Positions 1 through 7,751 of a DNA stretch of 18,218 bases are shown in pieces. Source of the stretch: JBALVT01 sp047612385 (GTDB lineage: Bacteria; Pseudomonadota; Gammaproteobacteria; Pseudomonadales; Halieaceae). Under the pieces are notes generated by a model. That model saw nothing but the letters and a program-made list of their open reading frames with translations, was not told the DNA's origin and ran no database searches. The stretch lies in contig JBLGAR010000096.1 of NCBI GenBank assembly GCA_047612385.1, positions 1 through 18,218 of the forward strand, written 5' to 3'. Numbering within the stretch: position 1 is the stretch's first letter; the number at the start of each line of letters is the position of its first letter. A program made the translations under genes and the position numbers.

Positions 1-2
1 TG

Positions 3-539
3 GTCAATGGGCAAGTAAAGGTCGACGAGTGGTCGCAGACATCGGTAAAGGGTATTTACGCTGTTGGTGATATGACCCAGCCACCTTGGTTAGCCCACAA
101 AGCAAGCCACGAGGCAGTGATCTGTGTTGAGAAAATCGCCGGCCTGGAAGACGTAGAACCGTTAGATCCACGGGCGGTGCCGGGCTGTACTTACAGTTCG
201 CCGCAGATAGCCAGCGTCGGTATGACCGAACAACAGGCGATTGATGCAGGTATCAATGTTCGTGTGGGTCGTTTCGATCTAACGGGCCTGGGGAAAGCCC
301 AGGCGATCGGTGATACCGAAGGCTTTGTGAAAACCGTATTTGATGCGGATACCGGAGCGTTAGTCGGTGGGCACATGATAGGCCCCGAGGTTACCGAACT
401 TATACAGGGCTTTGTGATTGCCCAGAAACTGGAGACCACCGAAGACGAGTTGATGCACACTGTGTTTGCGCATCCTACCCTGTCAGAGGCGATGCATGAA
501 TCGGTACTGGACTCTATGGATCAGGCCATTCACTCCTAA
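3..539 (+). CDS. lpd: Dihydrolipoyl dehydrogenase, C-terminal part (5' end outside window)
   Basis: This is the E3 flavoenzyme of 2-oxo acid dehydrogenase or glycine cleavage complexes, which reoxidises dihydrolipoamide with NAD+. The reading frame is open from base 3, so the gene starts upstream of the window. The first visible residues hold the FAD-contacting motif GIYAVGDMTQPPWLAHKA. The dimerisation domain follows, with YSSPQIASVGMTE and then AHPTLSEAMHE, which contains the catalytic His and its partner Glu. The N-terminal FAD domain and the redox-active CxxxxC disulfide lie outside. It ends 32 bp before the DUF35 start, on the same strand. It may close an upstream 2-oxo acid dehydrogenase operon or belong to the oxidation cluster. 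Family assignment is firm; which complex it serves is not visible. Confidence 0.93.
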   Translation, partial: VNGQVKVDEWSQTSVKGIYAVGDMTQPPWLAHKASHEAVICVEKIAGLEDVEPLDPRAVPGCTYSSPQIASVGMTEQQAIDAGINVRVGRFDLTGLGKAQAIGDTEGFVKTVFDADTGALVGGHMIGPEVTELIQGFVIAQKLETTEDELMHTVFAHPTLSEAMHESVLDSMDQAIHS

Positions 540-571
540 ACAATGAAACATATCCAATGGAGACATTATTA

Positions 572-997
572 ATGAGTAATCAGGTACCTATAGCTGAAGG
601 TCTTTTTACCTGGCCTTCGAACAACCCGGCACTGTTGGGTAGCCGCTGCAAGAACTGCGGCATAGTCGCTTTTCCCATGTCTGACTCCTGTCTCGCCTGC
701 TCTGGGCAAGATATGGAGGAGGAAGCCCTGGCGAACCGCGGGACACTGTGGACCTGGACTGTTCAACAGTTTATGCCCAAAACGCCCTACAACAGCGGTG
801 AGACCCCCGAGACCTTTAAGCCTTACGGGGTAGGTTATTTGGAGTTGCCTGGCGGCGTTCGCGTTGAGGGGCGATTAACTGAAAATGACCCTGAGAAAAT
901 TAAGATTGGCATGGAGATGGACGTGGTCTTTGAGCCGTTTCGCACCGAAGACAATGGCGACGAAGTGATTAACTTCTTTTTTAAACCCGTAAGCTAA
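572..997 (+). CDS. DUF35 / OB-fold protein with N-terminal zinc ribbon (thiolase partner)
   Basis: This 141-residue protein has a rubredoxin-like zinc ribbon (Cys26, Cys29, Cys40, Cys43) followed by an OB-fold, the usual architecture and length of DUF35 proteins. Family knowledge: DUF35 proteins form complexes with thiolase-like enzymes, for example the DUF35 domain of ChsH2 with the aldolase Ltp2 in steroid side-chain cleavage, and probably present the acyl-CoA to the partner. The next gene downstream is exactly such a thiolase. I chose the ATG at 572 because GGAG (559-562) sits 9 bases before it; an in-frame ATG at 557 has no ribosome binding site and would add METLL. A stand-alone zinc-binding accessory subunit is the best reading. 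Confidence 0.85.
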   Translation: MSNQVPIAEGLFTWPSNNPALLGSRCKNCGIVAFPMSDSCLACSGQDMEEEALANRGTLWTWTVQQFMPKTPYNSGETPETFKPYGVGYLELPGGVRVEGRLTENDPEKIKIGMEMDVVFEPFRTEDNGDEVINFFFKPVS

Positions 998-1004
998 ACC
1001 TACG

Positions 1005-1020
1005 CTTTTAACTTTAAAAG
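1005..1020. repeat. Perfect AT-rich inverted repeat between DUF35 and thiolase genes
   Basis: Two 7-base arms (CTTTTAA and TTAAAAG) are separated by two bases in the 41-bp gap. It has too little GC to be an intrinsic terminator. It could be an RNA-processing or protein-binding site, or chance in AT-rich spacer. Confidence 0.4.
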
Positions 1021-1038
1021 ACAGCGCGAGAAATCATT

Positions 1039-2181
1039 ATGGATGTAGCAATAGTTGGAATTGGTATTCACCCTTTTGGTAGAACACCTTCAAAAACAGG
1101 TCTGCAACAGGGCGCCCACGCCGCAAGATTGGCACTTAAAGACGCCGACATAGAGTGGAAGGACATTCAGTTTGCTTTCGGCGGCAGCCATAGCTCGGGA
1201 ACCGCAGATTCCCTCGTCAGTGAGTTGGGACTGACTGGGCTCCCTTTTATCAATGTCGCAAACGGTTGCGCGACTGGCGGCAGTTCTCTTATTAGTGCCT
1301 ACAGCGCGATCAAATCGGGTCAGCATGACCTGGGCCTGGTTGCCGGATTTGATAAGCACGACCGCGGAGCATTCAATGCCAACCCGAAAGACATGGGTCT
1401 TGGACAATGGTATGGAGAAGCCGGGTTGATGATGACCACGCAGTTTTTTGCGATGAAAATTCAAAAGTATATGCACGATTATGGTATCTCGAAAAACACC
1501 TTGGCTAAGGTGTCTGAAAAGGCGTTTATCAATGGTTCTCTCAACCCCAATGCGTGGCGAAGAGAACCTGTTGGTGTAGAGGAAATCGCTAATTCCATGA
1601 TGGTGAATAACCCACTCACCAAATACATGTTTTGCTCTCCCTCTGAAGGTGGCGTGGCCTTGGTCCTGTGTCGTGCGGATCATGCCAAGCGTTACACCAA
1701 GACACCAGTGTACTTAAAGTCAGCGGTGATGAAATCTCGCCGCTTCGGCTCCTTCGAAGTGTTCGCTCCTAGTCAGGCGTTAGAGCAAGTCCCTGGCCCT
1801 ACCGTTGATGCGTCAAAGGCGGCGTTCGAAATGGCTGGCGTAGGACCCAAAGACATGGATGTTATGCAGCTTCAGGATACTGAAGTAGGCGCAGAAATTA
1901 TGCACATGTCGGAAAACGGGTTTTGCGAGGACGGTGAGCAGGAGCATTTGATTCAATCCGGTGCGACTCATATCAATGGTCCGATGCCGGTAAACACCGA
2001 TGGCGGGTGTCTGGCCAATGGCGAGCCGATAGGGGCTTCGGGGCTACGACAAGTTTATGAGAATGTTCTGCAGCTGCGTGGAGATGCGGGTGAGCACCAG
2101 GTCCCTGGCGACCCTAAACTGGGCTACACGCACGTTTACGGCGCGCCCGGTATTAGTGCGGTTACGATCTTGGAGCGCTAG
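1039..2181 (+). CDS. Thiolase-like enzyme (SCP-x / lipid-transfer protein class)
   Basis: At 380 residues it has the length of SCP2-type thiolases and Ltp-type enzymes acting on acyl-CoA. The N-terminal strand is VAIVGIGIHPFG. The nucleophile motif NGCATGG keeps Cys77. The usual GHP motif reads GEP (Glu329) in GGCLANGEPIGASG, so the canonical thiolase His is absent. The C-terminal motif is HVYGAPGISAVTI, with Tyr367. Family knowledge: Ltp2-type retro-aldolases cleave beta-hydroxyacyl-CoA side chains with a DUF35 partner and depend on tyrosines rather than the full thiolase set; GEP variants are common among thiolase-like proteins paired with DUF35. The DUF35 partner lies directly upstream. 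It is therefore a thiolase-fold enzyme acting on a bulky acyl-CoA, and either thiolytic or retro-aldol chemistry is possible. No strong Shine-Dalgarno was seen before the ATG. Confidence 0.85.
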   Translation: MDVAIVGIGIHPFGRTPSKTGLQQGAHAARLALKDADIEWKDIQFAFGGSHSSGTADSLVSELGLTGLPFINVANGCATGGSSLISAYSAIKSGQHDLGLVAGFDKHDRGAFNANPKDMGLGQWYGEAGLMMTTQFFAMKIQKYMHDYGISKNTLAKVSEKAFINGSLNPNAWRREPVGVEEIANSMMVNNPLTKYMFCSPSEGGVALVLCRADHAKRYTKTPVYLKSAVMKSRRFGSFEVFAPSQALEQVPGPTVDASKAAFEMAGVGPKDMDVMQLQDTEVGAEIMHMSENGFCEDGEQEHLIQSGATHINGPMPVNTDGGCLANGEPIGASGLRQVYENVLQLRGDAGEHQVPGDPKLGYTHVYGAPGISAVTILER

Positions 2182-2234
2182 TTTTCGACCATACAGCAGC
2201 TTAGAACATAAAATGCAGTCTAGGGAAGACGATA

Positions 2235-3611
2235 ATGAATGATATGACAGCCGATCAAATTGCCGCTCGCTCTGTGGGTGAATCTTATCAGCAGATGCTC
2301 GATAAGGAGACCAATGAGGTTCCGGCCTCCCTGCGCGAAAGCACCAATACCTATTTGGGGTCGGATCGTCTTTCGGTTGACCGTTATCTCACCCGGGAAT
2401 TTCATGATCTTGAAGTGGAAAAAATGTGGAACCGCACTTGGCAGGCTGTGTGTCGTGAATCAGAAATTGCCAAGCATGGTGATTACTTTGTTTACGATAT
2501 CGCCAAGTACTCAATCGTGGTCACAAGAACGGACAAAAATGAGCTGAAAGCGTATCGAAACGCGTGTTTGCACCGCGGTCGCCAACTTAGGCAGAACTCC
2601 GGTACGGCCAGAGAATTCAAGTGCCCGTTTCATGGCTTTCGATGGAACCTTGATGGTGAGTTTCAAGGAGCGCCTTGCCAGTGGGATTTCCCCCACATAG
2701 AGGAGGAAGAGTTTTCTCTACCTCAAGCGCAGGTCGATACCTGGGGTGGCTGGGTGTTTATCAATATGGATTTGTCAGCCGAGAGCCTGCAAAGCTATAT
2801 GGGAATTCTGCCAGAGCATTTTCTGCGCTGGGAACCAGAGAAAACTTACAAGGTCATGCACGTTGAAAAAGTAATCGAGTGCAATTGGAAGGTGGGCTGG
2901 GAAGCGTTTATCGAGTCCTACCACACGATACAAACCCACCCGCAGATACTGCCATATCTGGCGGACTCTAATTCCCAATATGACTGCTGGGGCGACAATG
3001 TCAGCCGGACAATTTCGCCAATGGGTGTGGTTAGTCCACACCTGGAGGACGTGCCCGCTAGTAAAACGGTGACTGATTGGTTCCAGCACAAAGGCGCGCT
3101 GGCTGACGGTGAAAAGATTGAAGTGCCAGAGGGTATGTCTGCGCGGGCCTGGTTGGCCGATCATTTCTTCAAAGAGTATTCAGAAGCCTATAAGACCGAC
3201 TTGGCCAGCTATAGCACGCAAAGCGAAATTATGGATTCGATCCTCTATTCATTGTTTCCCAACCTGGCTCCCTGGGCAGGTTTCCATCCCAACCTGACCT
3301 ACCGCTTCAAACCTCATGGCGACAATCACCAGATGTGCACCATGGAGATCATTGTGTTGTCTCGTTACCCCGAAGGTGAAGAGCGACCTGCAGACTGCGC
3401 AGTGCACAGATTGGACAAAGATCAGTTATTTTCAGAGGCTCCGGGTCTTGAGGGTGGTCTGGGTCGTGTTTTCGATCAGGATTTCAGCAATTTGAAAATG
3501 GTACAGAAAGGTTTGAAAAATTTGGCTTCGGGTGAAATCGTTTTAGCCAACTATCAAGAAGTTCGTATTAGGCACTTTCATCAAACGCTGGATAAATACA
3601 TCTACTCATAA
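2235..3611 (+). CDS. Rieske non-heme iron oxygenase, alpha subunit
   Basis: This 458-residue protein is a ring-hydroxylating-type oxygenase that would activate O2 to hydroxylate or dihydroxylate a hydrophobic substrate. The Rieske [2Fe-2S] site is Cys111-x-His113 and Cys130-xx-His133, with the characteristic CPFHGFRW. The mononuclear iron site lies in a typical NWKVGWEAFIESYHTIQTHP segment (His230 and His235), and Asp416 in FDQDFSNL is the probable carboxylate ligand. The start has GGGAAG 9 bases upstream. No beta subunit, ferredoxin or ferredoxin reductase is encoded nearby, so the enzyme is probably an alpha-only type that borrows electron-transfer partners from elsewhere. It sits between the thiolase and the first SDR, in line with hydroxylation followed by alcohol oxidation. 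The substrate is unknown. Confidence 0.92.
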   Translation: MNDMTADQIAARSVGESYQQMLDKETNEVPASLRESTNTYLGSDRLSVDRYLTREFHDLEVEKMWNRTWQAVCRESEIAKHGDYFVYDIAKYSIVVTRTDKNELKAYRNACLHRGRQLRQNSGTAREFKCPFHGFRWNLDGEFQGAPCQWDFPHIEEEEFSLPQAQVDTWGGWVFINMDLSAESLQSYMGILPEHFLRWEPEKTYKVMHVEKVIECNWKVGWEAFIESYHTIQTHPQILPYLADSNSQYDCWGDNVSRTISPMGVVSPHLEDVPASKTVTDWFQHKGALADGEKIEVPEGMSARAWLADHFFKEYSEAYKTDLASYSTQSEIMDSILYSLFPNLAPWAGFHPNLTYRFKPHGDNHQMCTMEIIVLSRYPEGEERPADCAVHRLDKDQLFSEAPGLEGGLGRVFDQDFSNLKMVQKGLKNLASGEIVLANYQEVRIRHFHQTLDKYIYS

Positions 3612-3631
3612 GCTAGAGCGAGACGATAACA

Positions 3632-4408
3632 ATGAACGACGTTTTAAAGCCGTTCTTACTGGATGGGAAAGTTGCATTAGTCACAGGTGCGTCTAGCGGC
3701 TTTGGTGAACATTTTGCCTGTGTACTTGCCCAGGCCGGAGCCAAGGTTGTGCTGGGGGCTCGTCGCACATCGCGCATAGAAGCGGCTTGCGAAAGTATTC
3801 GCCAGACCGGTGGAGAAGCGATTGCCGTAACGATGGATGTTACCGATAGCGCCAGCGTCAAAAATGCCTTTGATGAAGCTGAAAAAGCTTTTGGTCTTGT
3901 GAATATCATTATCAATAATGCGGGGATCACTATCCCGAAACCGCTGTTGGATTTGACCGATGATGATTGGCTTCAAGTTATTGATACCAACCTCAATGGT
4001 GTGATGTACGTGACGCGAGAGGCAGGGCACCGGCTGGTCGCCGCGAAAGCCGGTGGCAGCATTGTTAATATAGCATCCATACTGGCTGAGCGCGTGCAAA
4101 AGTCACTGACCAACTATGCCGCCTCCAAAGCAGCCGTTGTCCAGTTTACCAAGGCCACTGCACTTGAGTTCGCGCGATATGACATACGCGTAAACGCACT
4201 GTGTCCTGGATACTTCAGCACTGAACTGAACGGCGAATGGTTTAAGACCCAAGATGGTCAAGCGCTGATTCAGCGCATTCCCCAGCGACGCACTGGCTCA
4301 TTGCATGAACTCAATGGTCCACTGCTGCTGTTGGCGTCAGATGCAGGTTCGCTGATGACGGGCTCTACGATCACGATCGACGGGGGCCACGTACTCTCCG
4401 ATCTTTAA
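3632..4408 (+). CDS. Short-chain dehydrogenase/reductase (classical SDR)
   Basis: This 258-residue NAD(P)-dependent alcohol/ketone oxidoreductase is cytoplasmic. It has the cofactor motif TGASSGFG (18-25), NNAG (95-98) and a full catalytic tetrad: Asn120, Ser149, Tyr162 and Lys166 (YAASK). The basic pair after the second strand (GARR, 42-45) and the lack of an acidic residue there suggest NADP(H) preference. It lies 20 bp downstream of the Rieske oxygenase, so cotranscription is likely. It may oxidise a hydroxyl or diol introduced by that enzyme (inference). The C-terminal MTGSTITIDGG is typical of FabG-like SDRs. Exact substrate cannot be assigned. Confidence 0.9.
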   Translation: MNDVLKPFLLDGKVALVTGASSGFGEHFACVLAQAGAKVVLGARRTSRIEAACESIRQTGGEAIAVTMDVTDSASVKNAFDEAEKAFGLVNIIINNAGITIPKPLLDLTDDDWLQVIDTNLNGVMYVTREAGHRLVAAKAGGSIVNIASILAERVQKSLTNYAASKAAVVQFTKATALEFARYDIRVNALCPGYFSTELNGEWFKTQDGQALIQRIPQRRTGSLHELNGPLLLLASDAGSLMTGSTITIDGGHVLSDL

Positions 4409-4513
4409 ACCGGGGTGCGTTCTTGTGGTTGCCAGATTACATAGATTTTCCTCGGCAAACTCACATGTGGTATGCCATAAAAACAACGTTGAAATGACTT
4501 AAGGAATTAGCAG

Positions 4514-5518
4514 ATGAGCTCGATGAATAGACAGTTTTTACTCAACGCCCGCCCGGTGGGCGAGGTAAAAGAAACAGACCTTTTGTACGCCGAGACAGCG
4601 ATGCCAGTAGTCGGTGAAAATCAGGCCTTATTTCAAGTTGAGTATATCGCCGTAGAGCCGGCGATGCGTGGATGGATGGAGGACCGAGCGAGCTATGTGG
4701 CCCCACTGAAGATCGGAGATCTGATGCGCGCCTCCGGTGTTGCATCCGTTATCGAATCGAACAATGCTGACTACCCGGTAGGTATGCGAGTGAGCGGGAT
4801 GTTTGGAATGCAAGAATTTGCAGTAACCGATGGTGAGAGCTATCAACTGACAACGGTGGAGCCGGATATCGACTCACCCACTCATCTGGGTGTGCTCGGT
4901 TTGACGGGTATGACAGCCTACTGCGGTATGAAGGCGATTGGTAAGCCCACCGAGGGCGATACGGTGTTCGTGTCCGGGGCAGCCGGAGCGACGGGTTCGA
5001 CGGCCAGCCAGTTGGCTAAGTTGGCCGGTTGTAGAGTGATTGGAACGGCCGGTTCAGCGCAGAAGTGCGAATGGTTAGTTGATGAGCTGGGCCTCGATGG
5101 GGCCATAAACTATAAGACAGAGGATGTTGCCGCCAGGGTGCGTGAGCTATGCCCGAAGGGCATAAACGTCTTCTGGGACAATGTGGGTGGAGAGATCCTC
5201 GATGTCGCACTTAACAATCTGGCTAAGCAAGCGCGGATAGTATTGTGCGGGGGAATTTCACGTTACAACGCAACCGGGCCGCTTTCGGGTCCGGCGAACT
5301 ACTTCAATCTTATTTATCGCAACGCCTCAATGACGGGTTTTGTGCTTTCCGATTATTCCTATCTATTTCCCGAAGCAGTGCAAACCTTAAGTGGCTACCT
5401 GCGTGATGGCAGCATGCAACACGCAGAAGATATTCTGGTGGGTTTCGAGAAAACGCCTGAGGCAATTATTCGCCTCTTCCGCGGGGCCAACACAGGAAAG
5501 CAAATGGTCAAGGTGTAG
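4514..5518 (+). CDS. Zinc-independent MDR-family NADP-dependent oxidoreductase (CurA / leukotriene B4 dehydrogenase-like)
   Basis: This 334-residue medium-chain reductase usually reduces the double bond of alpha,beta-unsaturated ketones or acyl compounds with NADPH. The opening MNRQFLLNARPVGEV matches the family N-terminus. VSGAAGATGS (153-162) is the cofactor loop, followed by GCRVIGTAGS. INVFWDNVGGE is the typical central motif of the prostaglandin/leukotriene reductase branch. Zinc-binding residues of alcohol dehydrogenases are absent. AAGGA about 9 bases before the ATG supports this start; MNR at residue 4 is an alternative. The 105-bp gap before it is the largest inside region A, so it may begin a second transcription unit. 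Physiological substrate unknown; a double-bond reduction step in the cluster is plausible. Confidence 0.88.
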   Translation: MSSMNRQFLLNARPVGEVKETDLLYAETAMPVVGENQALFQVEYIAVEPAMRGWMEDRASYVAPLKIGDLMRASGVASVIESNNADYPVGMRVSGMFGMQEFAVTDGESYQLTTVEPDIDSPTHLGVLGLTGMTAYCGMKAIGKPTEGDTVFVSGAAGATGSTASQLAKLAGCRVIGTAGSAQKCEWLVDELGLDGAINYKTEDVAARVRELCPKGINVFWDNVGGEILDVALNNLAKQARIVLCGGISRYNATGPLSGPANYFNLIYRNASMTGFVLSDYSYLFPEAVQTLSGYLRDGSMQHAEDILVGFEKTPEAIIRLFRGANTGKQMVKV

Positions 5519-5578
5519 CGGGCCGCCGGAACAGTATCTGTAAGATGTAACGCGAAATGCGAAACAGGAAAAAGCCCG

Positions 5579-6499
5579 ATGACAAGATTCAATAGAAAAA
5601 CAACGGCAGAGCAGGTCAGCCAGGGCGTTGATCTGACCGGGAAGCATGCAGTGGTTACTGGTGCAAATACCGGTATTGGAAAGGAAACTGCCAGAGTGTT
5701 AGCGCTTCGTGGTGCCACCGTCACCATGGCCTGCCGCGATTTGGGAAAAGCCGAGGCTGCGAAATCAGATATTGTCAGCGCAGCTCGCGGCAGTATATCT
5801 GAAAATCAGCTGGACATACTCAAACTGGACATGAACTCGCTTGCTGCGGTTCGCGAATCGGCCGAGATCTTTGTCGACCAAAACAGGCCTGTGCACCTAC
5901 TGATTAATAACGCGGGTATCATGATACCGATGGAGCGAAGGACCGAGGACGATTTTGAGGCGCACTTTGGCATCAACCACCTCGCACACTTTCTCTTCAC
6001 CAACTTGCTGTTGGAGCCGCTGCGTGCCGCCGATGGTGCACGGGTAGTAATGGTGTCATCCGCCGCCATGATGGCCGCATCGCTCACCTCGAAAATGAAA
6101 GATCTAAACTGGCAGGAACGAAAGTTTAGCGGCATGAAATCTTACGGCGATTCCAAGTTGATGAACCTGATGTTTGCCAGGGAGTTTAACCGGCGCTATG
6201 CCGATGACGGTATCTCTGCCAATGCGCTCCATCCGGGGGTAATTGGTACAGATTTGGCTAGAGATCAAAGCGCGTTAATGATGGCCGTCGCTTCACTCGC
6301 CAAGCCGTTCATGAAATCCATACCTCAGGGTGCTGCGACTAGCATTTATGTCGCAACAGCACCCCAGTATCAGAATATAGGCGGGCTTTATTTCAGCAAC
6401 TGCAATGAGATCAGGTCGCAGCATCGGCTCGCGAACAACGATGATGCCTGCGTAGACTTGTGGGGTCTTAGTGAGACCCTGACGGGATATGAAAGTTAG
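5579..6499 (+). CDS. SDR, retinol dehydrogenase / WWOX-like
   Basis: This 306-residue SDR is longer than FabG-type members and resembles the retinol dehydrogenase-like branch. Motifs: TGANTGIG (27-34), ACRD (51-54, the Arg suggesting NADP(H)), NNAG (110-113), INHLAHF around 132-138, Ser160/Ser161, and YGDSK (Tyr189, Lys193). LHPGVIGTDLAR after the active site is typical of this branch. An AGGAAAAAGCCCG ribosome binding region precedes the ATG. Family members oxidise or reduce lipophilic alcohols and ketones, which fits a hydrophobic-substrate cluster. No transmembrane anchor is apparent. It is catalytically complete by motif, in contrast to the next SDR. Confidence 0.9.
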   Translation: MTRFNRKTTAEQVSQGVDLTGKHAVVTGANTGIGKETARVLALRGATVTMACRDLGKAEAAKSDIVSAARGSISENQLDILKLDMNSLAAVRESAEIFVDQNRPVHLLINNAGIMIPMERRTEDDFEAHFGINHLAHFLFTNLLLEPLRAADGARVVMVSSAAMMAASLTSKMKDLNWQERKFSGMKSYGDSKLMNLMFAREFNRRYADDGISANALHPGVIGTDLARDQSALMMAVASLAKPFMKSIPQGAATSIYVATAPQYQNIGGLYFSNCNEIRSQHRLANNDDACVDLWGLSETLTGYES

Positions 6500-6572
6500 C
6501 TCTTTGCTCTTTTGGGAATAAATTTTATCTTTTGATAACAAACTTTAACTTGGAATTGGGAATTAGGTAATT

Positions 6573-7328
6573 ATGGGAAATTTGACAGGTAAAACGGCAG
6601 TTGTCGTCGGCGCTTCGGGTACAAGCAACTTCGGTACTGCTATAGCGAGGGCGCTGGCCGCCGACGGAGCGAATGTTGTCGTCTCAGCACGTCGGGCTGA
6701 ACCTTTGAACGCTCTGGCGGAAGAAATCGGTGGTTTGGCGGTCGCGTGTGATCTGACCGAAGAGGCACAAATAGAGAATTTGTTCGCCGCCGCGAAAGAG
6801 CAGTATGGCGGCGTGGACATCGCAGTCAATTCCTCGGGTATGCATCATGATGGAATGATTGCTGACCTAACTGCTGAGTCCATGCGCCCCACATTGGAGC
6901 TCAGCATGATTGGTGCCATGCTGTTCTTTAAGCATGCAGCGGCTTCGATGGACAACGGTGGCTCGGTGATCACGATATCGTCTTTGACGGCACGTTTACC
7001 TGGGCCGGGCCTTGCGACTTATGCCTGCGCCCGCGCCGGTATGGACTTCGCGATTAAAGTTGCGGCCTTTGAGTATGCGGAAAAGAAAGTGCGTTTTAAT
7101 TCAATTGCAGCGGGCTTGATTCAGACCGATATGACCGATGCCTTTTTCGGTATGGATCCCGTTATTCAGGCACATATTAACGCAGCGCCGGCCGGCCGGA
7201 TGGGGACTGTGGAAGATATGGCTCAGGCCGCATTGTTTTTGGCCGACAATAAGCGCTCGGGTTTTGTAAATGGTCAAGTACTCGATTTGTCCGGTGGACT
7301 GCACATGGGGCATTTGCCAAAATTCTAG
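6573..7328 (+). CDS. SDR-family protein with altered catalytic residues
   Basis: This 251-residue protein has an SDR fold but departs from the family at several key positions. The glycine-rich loop is GASGTSNFG (13-21), spaced as GxxGxxxxG instead of GxxxGxG. The NNAG motif reads VNSSG (85-89). The position usually holding the structural Asn is Ser111. Ser136/137 and Tyr150 are kept, but the YxxxK lysine is Arg154 (YACAR, codon CGC at 7032-7034). SARR (38-41) suggests NADP(H) binding. The C-terminus (NGQVLDLSGG) is otherwise FabG-like. It may be a weak, specialised or non-redox SDR, or a partner subunit. It ends region A. Confidence 0.85.
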   Translation: MGNLTGKTAVVVGASGTSNFGTAIARALAADGANVVVSARRAEPLNALAEEIGGLAVACDLTEEAQIENLFAAAKEQYGGVDIAVNSSGMHHDGMIADLTAESMRPTLELSMIGAMLFFKHAAASMDNGGSVITISSLTARLPGPGLATYACARAGMDFAIKVAAFEYAEKKVRFNSIAAGLIQTDMTDAFFGMDPVIQAHINAAPAGRMGTVEDMAQAALFLADNKRSGFVNGQVLDLSGGLHMGHLPKF

Positions 7329-7364
7329 ATCGGGTCGGGTGTTTCTCTCCTCTAGTAATGCTTT

Positions 7365-7382
7365 GCGCGCGGTATCGCGCGC
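7365..7382. repeat. GC-rich hairpin after the last SDR gene
   Basis: Perfect 7-base arms GCGCGCG and CGCGCGC flank a 4-base loop (GTAT), 37 bases after the SDR stop codon. No T-tract follows on either strand, so a standard intrinsic terminator is not supported. It could still be a 3'-end stabiliser or pause hairpin for the region A transcript. Confidence 0.5.
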
Positions 7383-7413
7383 TTGGCCAATGTCCCCGTA
7401 TAGATGTTAGAAT
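7383..7413 (+). promoter_or_regulatory. Weak sigma-70-like promoter candidate for the DUF3144-like gene
   Basis: TTGGCC (7383-7388) and TAGAAT (7408-7413) are separated by 19 bases, longer than the optimum. A GC-rich discriminator (CGCGCC) follows the -10 box, a feature of growth-rate-controlled promoters. By eye only. Confidence 0.3.
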
Positions 7414-7449
7414 CGCGCCGTTTTACAAATCCACACAGGGAAACCGGCT

Positions 7450-7710
7450 ATGGCTGAAGATCAAAATGAGCTCTTGCAACGATTGACTACCCGTTTTATA
7501 GAATTGGGCAACACGATTAAGGATGAGGGTGAGTCGAAGGAGGTTGTCTCAGCGGCGATGATGTCTGCCTCTGCCTTTTACGCTACCTACGCAATAGCAG
7601 GGAATGATGCTGTTTTGAGCGATGAAGGGGTTGAAAAAGTGAACGAAGCCTACCGTGGGACGCTAATTCGTGTTCAGGATTACAAGCGATCTGCAGCAAA
7701 TCAAGTCTAG
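7450..7710 (+). CDS. Small soluble protein resembling DUF3144
   Basis: This acidic, probably all-helical protein has 86 residues and no signal peptide or membrane segment. The run of small residues in the middle (VSAAMMSASAFYATYAIAG) and the C-terminal YRGTLIRVQDY resemble, from memory, DUF3144 proteins, which are small proteobacterial proteins of unknown function. AGGGAA about 8 bases before the ATG supports the start. It stands alone between region A and the exopolysaccharide locus, convergent with the following small membrane protein. Function unknown. Confidence 0.75.
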   Translation: MAEDQNELLQRLTTRFIELGNTIKDEGESKEVVSAAMMSASAFYATYAIAGNDAVLSDEGVEKVNEAYRGTLIRVQDYKRSAANQV

Positions 7711-7751
7711 ATAAGTCTAACCGAGACCCCCGCAAGCATTTTTCTAATCTC

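Noticed and set aside
1090..1683. Long antisense frame within the thiolase gene (197 codons)
   Set aside because: The + strand thiolase has clear motifs throughout; the antisense product has no recognisable features.
7365..7382. GC-rich hairpin as an intrinsic terminator
   Set aside because: No T-tract follows on either strand; kept only as a hairpin.
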